DNA of 64,000 nucleotides from Candidatus Sodalis endolongispinus (GTDB taxonomy: Bacteria; Pseudomonadota; Gammaproteobacteria; Enterobacterales; Enterobacteriaceae). The notes under the pieces are model-generated. The model was not told the DNA's origin and made no database searches. It saw only the letters and a program-made list of their open reading frames with translations. Both the position numbers and the translations under genes were made by a program. The stretch spans positions 2,232,001-2,296,000 of the forward strand of contig NZ_JAFJYC010000001.1 of assembly GCF_018777395.1 (NCBI RefSeq). Direction: 5' to 3'. Below are positions 61,529-64,000 of this stretch, piece by piece. Position 1 is the stretch's first letter; every line of letters begins with the position of its first letter.

Positions 61529-63409
61529 ATGATGGACAATTTACGCGCGGCCGCTAATCACGTCGTGCTCAAAATTATTCTGGGGCTTATTGCCGTTTCA
61601 TTCGTGCTGACCGGGGTAGGCAACTATCTGATCGGCGGCGACGGCGACTACGCCGCCAAGGTGAACGGTCAGCAGATAAGCCGTGCACAACTGGAGCAGG
61701 CAGTACAGAACGAACGTAACCGCCAGCAGGAATCCATGGGTGAACAGTTCTCCCAGTTGGCTGCCAATGAAGGCTACATGCGCCAGATGCGCCAGCAAGT
61801 GCTCTCGCAGTTGATTGATGAAACGCTTCTGGATCAGTATGCCGATAAGCTGGGACTGGCTATCGGTGACGATCAAATCAAACAGGCAATCTTCGCCATC
61901 CCGGCGTTTCGCACCGAAGATAAATTCGATAATGCCAAATTCCGCTCCCTTATTGGCAACATGGGGCTGTCACCGGATCAATATGCCGCGCTGATGCGCA
62001 AACAGTTACTTACCCAGCAGCTGATTCATGGTATCGGCGGCACCGGTTTCCTGCTGCCGGCAGAAACCGACCGGCTGCTGGCGGTGGCGGTACAAACCCG
62101 CGAAGCGCGTCTGGCAACGTTGGCTATCGCGGCACTGGCAGAGAAGCAAACCGCAAGTGACGATGAGATCCAGGCCAGCTATGGCGCGCACAAAAATCAG
62201 TACCTGTCGCCGGAAGCCTTCAAGGTCAGCTATATCCCGATGGAGGCTGAAGCCATGGAGGCGAAAACCAGCGTCGACGAGCAGGAAATCCAGGCATGGT
62301 ACGATAAGCATCACGATCAGTTCACCGTCCCCGGACGTAAACGCTACAGCATTATTCAAAGCAAAAGCGAAAACGATGCCAATGACTGGTTGAAACAACT
62401 GCAGGAGGGCGCCGATTTCGCCTCCCTAGCGAAAGCCCACTCCACCGACGTCGTCTCAGCGAAAAACGGTGGCGATATTGGCTGGATGAGCGACAGCGAC
62501 ACCCTCGACGAGCTCAAGCAGGCTAATCTGAGCGAGAAAGGACAGCTGTCGGGTGTGCTTAAATCCTCGGTCGGTTTCCTTATCATTCTTTTGGACGACA
62601 TGCAGCCGGCGCAGGTTAGCCCGCTGAGTGCGGTCCACGACGCGGTGGCGGCGAAAGTGAAGCAGGAAAAAGACATTGATGCCTATTATGCGCTGCAGCA
62701 AAAAGTGAGTGATGCGGCCAGTAACGATAACGAGACGCTGGCGTCAGCGGAAACCGCTGCCGGCATCAAGGCACAGCAGACCGACTGGTTCAGTCACGAT
62801 GATGTGCCTGCGGCGCTGAATTACGACGCGGTGAAACAGGTGCTGTTCCAGGAGTCGCTTTTGGGCAGCAATGGGGCGCCGGGCAGTAACTCGGACGTTA
62901 TCACCGTGGACGGCAACCGCGCTTTCGTCATCCGTATCGCCGAGCACCGTCCAGAACGCGTGCAGCCTCTTGAGGATGTGCGTGCGCGGGTGGAGCAGGA
63001 GGTGAAACGCCAGAAAGCGCTAGAGCAGGCGCGCGTTGATGCTGAAAAGGCGCTGGTCGCCTTGAAGCAGGGCAAAGGCACGGAGGCGCTGCAGGCGGCC
63101 GGGCTGAGCTTCAGCGCGCCGCAGCAATTCGACTCTGCCAATCAGGGCGATCCGCTGGCGCAGACCGTCTTTACGCTGCCCCAGCCGCCGCAGGGCAAAA
63201 GCAGTTATGGCATGGCCAGCAATGCCCAGGGCGATATCGTGCTGATCGCGCTGGACAGCGTAACGCCACGGCCGCTGGATGAGCAGCAACGCAAACAGTT
63301 CGTGGATCAGTTAAATCAGGGGATGACCGGTGTCACCTTCGATGCGCTGCTGACGAATCTGCGCGCGGAGGCGAAAATCAAAACGGGCGCGGCGGCGCAG
63401 ATGCAATAA
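61529..63409 (+). CDS. ppiD: Periplasmic folding chaperone PpiD
   Basis: PpiD is an inner-membrane-anchored periplasmic chaperone near the Sec translocon, with a nearly inactive parvulin domain. The 626-residue product matches E. coli (623): a membrane anchor at about 13-35 (VVLKIILGLIAVSFVLTGVGNYLIGG), an N-terminal SurA-like part (NGQQISRAQLEQAVQNERNR), a parvulin domain at about 265-360 (KRYSIIQSK, GADFASLAKAHSTDVVSAKNGGDIGWM), and a C-terminal helical part. Start 61529 or 61532. Confidence 0.95.
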   Translation: MMDNLRAAANHVVLKIILGLIAVSFVLTGVGNYLIGGDGDYAAKVNGQQISRAQLEQAVQNERNRQQESMGEQFSQLAANEGYMRQMRQQVLSQLIDETLLDQYADKLGLAIGDDQIKQAIFAIPAFRTEDKFDNAKFRSLIGNMGLSPDQYAALMRKQLLTQQLIHGIGGTGFLLPAETDRLLAVAVQTREARLATLAIAALAEKQTASDDEIQASYGAHKNQYLSPEAFKVSYIPMEAEAMEAKTSVDEQEIQAWYDKHHDQFTVPGRKRYSIIQSKSENDANDWLKQLQEGADFASLAKAHSTDVVSAKNGGDIGWMSDSDTLDELKQANLSEKGQLSGVLKSSVGFLIILLDDMQPAQVSPLSAVHDAVAAKVKQEKDIDAYYALQQKVSDAASNDNETLASAETAAGIKAQQTDWFSHDDVPAALNYDAVKQVLFQESLLGSNGAPGSNSDVITVDGNRAFVIRIAEHRPERVQPLEDVRARVEQEVKRQKALEQARVDAEKALVALKQGKGTEALQAAGLSFSAPQQFDSANQGDPLAQTVFTLPQPPQGKSSYGMASNAQGDIVLIALDSVTPRPLDEQQRKQFVDQLNQGMTGVTFDALLTNLRAEAKIKTGAAAQMQ

Positions 63410-63452
63410 CGCGGCGTTGGCCGCAATTCTCTCGTTAATCCTGCAATAGCTT

Positions 63453-63480
63453 CAGGCCGCTTTCGCGGCCTGTTGCGTTT
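63453..63480 (+). terminator. Terminator after ppiD
   Basis: CAGGCCGC (63453-63460) pairs with GCGGCCTG (63465-63472) around TTTC. The T-tract is short and broken (TTGCGTTT), so termination may be partial. Confidence 0.65.
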
Positions 63481-63553
63481 CCTGCCGCGGGCGATAGCGG
63501 AAAGCAGAACGCCAAGGCATGCTCTGACGGGAATACACTACGGAGAAAAGAGC

Positions 63554-64000
63554 ATGCGACAACCGATTCTGACCAGGACGTTACTTACCCTCATCGCTGT
63601 CCTATCCCTGCAATGCGCCGGCCCGGTGCAGGCCACCCTGACCGACGAGGCGGCGTTGCCCCCCCTCACCTGCGAAGCCGCGTTGGCACCCACCACCGCC
63701 GATAAAGCCACCCAGACCGATCCCGTTACATTTGAGGCGACGCTGCCGCTGGAAAGCGCGCAGGCGCCGATGGATTACCAGACCACGGACACGGCCCCCC
63801 CGGACATCCAGGAAAAAGCCGCACGCCCCACCGCTAGCGTCACGGCGCGCCCTATCCCGACAGGGAGCAAGAAAGCCTCAGGGGGTAAGCGAGAGAAAAA
63901 AGCGCCTGGCGGTTCAGCCAGACAAAGCGCCGGCGGCACAGTGTCGCGGGACACACCGAAGAGTCGCAGGCCGGCCGAAGCGCCGCGGGTGCTGGAACCC
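63554..64000 (+). CDS. Secreted protein at the ybaV position, truncated by window end
   Basis: The frame stays open from ATG 63554 to the last base (149 codons). It begins with a good signal peptide (about residues 1-26, TLLTLIAVLSL core, ending PVQA). A low-complexity Ala/Thr/Pro-rich acidic part follows to about residue 90, then a Lys/Arg/Gly/Ser-rich basic part to the edge. In E. coli the gene after ppiD is ybaV, a ComEA-like periplasmic DNA-binding protein with a short Ala/Pro/Lys linker before its helix-hairpin-helix domain. The position fits, but that domain would lie beyond the window, so the identity is only likely. Confidence 0.55.
   Translation, partial: MRQPILTRTLLTLIAVLSLQCAGPVQATLTDEAALPPLTCEAALAPTTADKATQTDPVTFEATLPLESAQAPMDYQTTDTAPPDIQEKAARPTASVTARPIPTGSKKASGGKREKKAPGGSARQSAGGTVSRDTPKSRRPAEAPRVLEP

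Overview
The window is a chromosome segment of an Enterobacterales bacterium. From aroL to lon, hupB and ppiD the gene order follows the E. coli region aroL-yaiA-rdgC-mak-sbcCD-phoBR-brnQ-proY-acpH-queA-tgt-yajC-secDF-yajI-nrdR-ribD-ribH-nusB-thiL-pgpA-yajO-dxs-ispA-xseB-thiI-yajL-panE-yajQ-yajR-cyoEDCBA-ampG-yajG-bolA-tig-clpPX-lon-hupB-ppiD. Moderately high G+C, a large share of recently broken genes and long eroded spacers point to a young insect symbiont of the Sodalis type. A Sodalis glossinidius-like genome is my best guess; it is an inference from recalled gene order and protein similarity, not from a database search.

Regions: 1-6.4 kb holds broken aroL, yaiA, an IclR-type regulator, frameshifted ppnP, rdgC, an unrecognised membrane/coiled-coil protein and mak. 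6.7-10.9 kb is sbcCD, both genes broken. 11.3-14.7 kb is the Pho cluster: phoB with its Pho box is intact, while phoR and a PstS-like gene are broken. 14.8-23 kb holds a MetE-like gene behind a run of MetJ boxes, broken brnQ and proY, a 2-Cys peroxiredoxin, an S66 carboxypeptidase and an amidase cut by an amber codon. 23-29.5 kb is acpH, queA, a doubly broken tgt and intact yajC-secD-secF. 29.7-39.2 kb is broken yajI, then nrdR-ribD-ribH-nusB-thiL, amber-containing pgpA, frameshifted yajO and intact dxs-ispA-xseB. 39.4-42.2 kb is thiI, disrupted by an IS2-like element and also frameshifted. 42.2-51 kb is yajL-panE, yajQ, yajR and the cytochrome bo operon, in which cyoB is frameshifted and cyoC has a stop. 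51.4-64 kb is an intact house-keeping block (ampG, yajG, bolA, tig, clpP, clpX, lon, hupB, ppiD) and the start of a ybaV-position gene that runs off the window.

Intact genes cover core functions: protein export, proteolysis and folding, riboflavin, isoprenoids, NusB and NrdR. Broken genes cover DNA hairpin processing, phosphate sensing, amino-acid uptake, queuosine insertion, thiazole/4-thiouridine synthesis and the bo3 oxidase. Many lesions sit at short repeats or are CAG/GAG/TGG to TAG changes. Several intergenic spaces carry their own private, degenerate tandem repeat (about 26, 34, 35, 41 or 44 bp units), two of which appear to start from the 3' end of the preceding gene. I found no rRNA, tRNA, CRISPR array, prophage or defence system. 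Every frameshift and stop call assumes the sequence is free of base-call errors.
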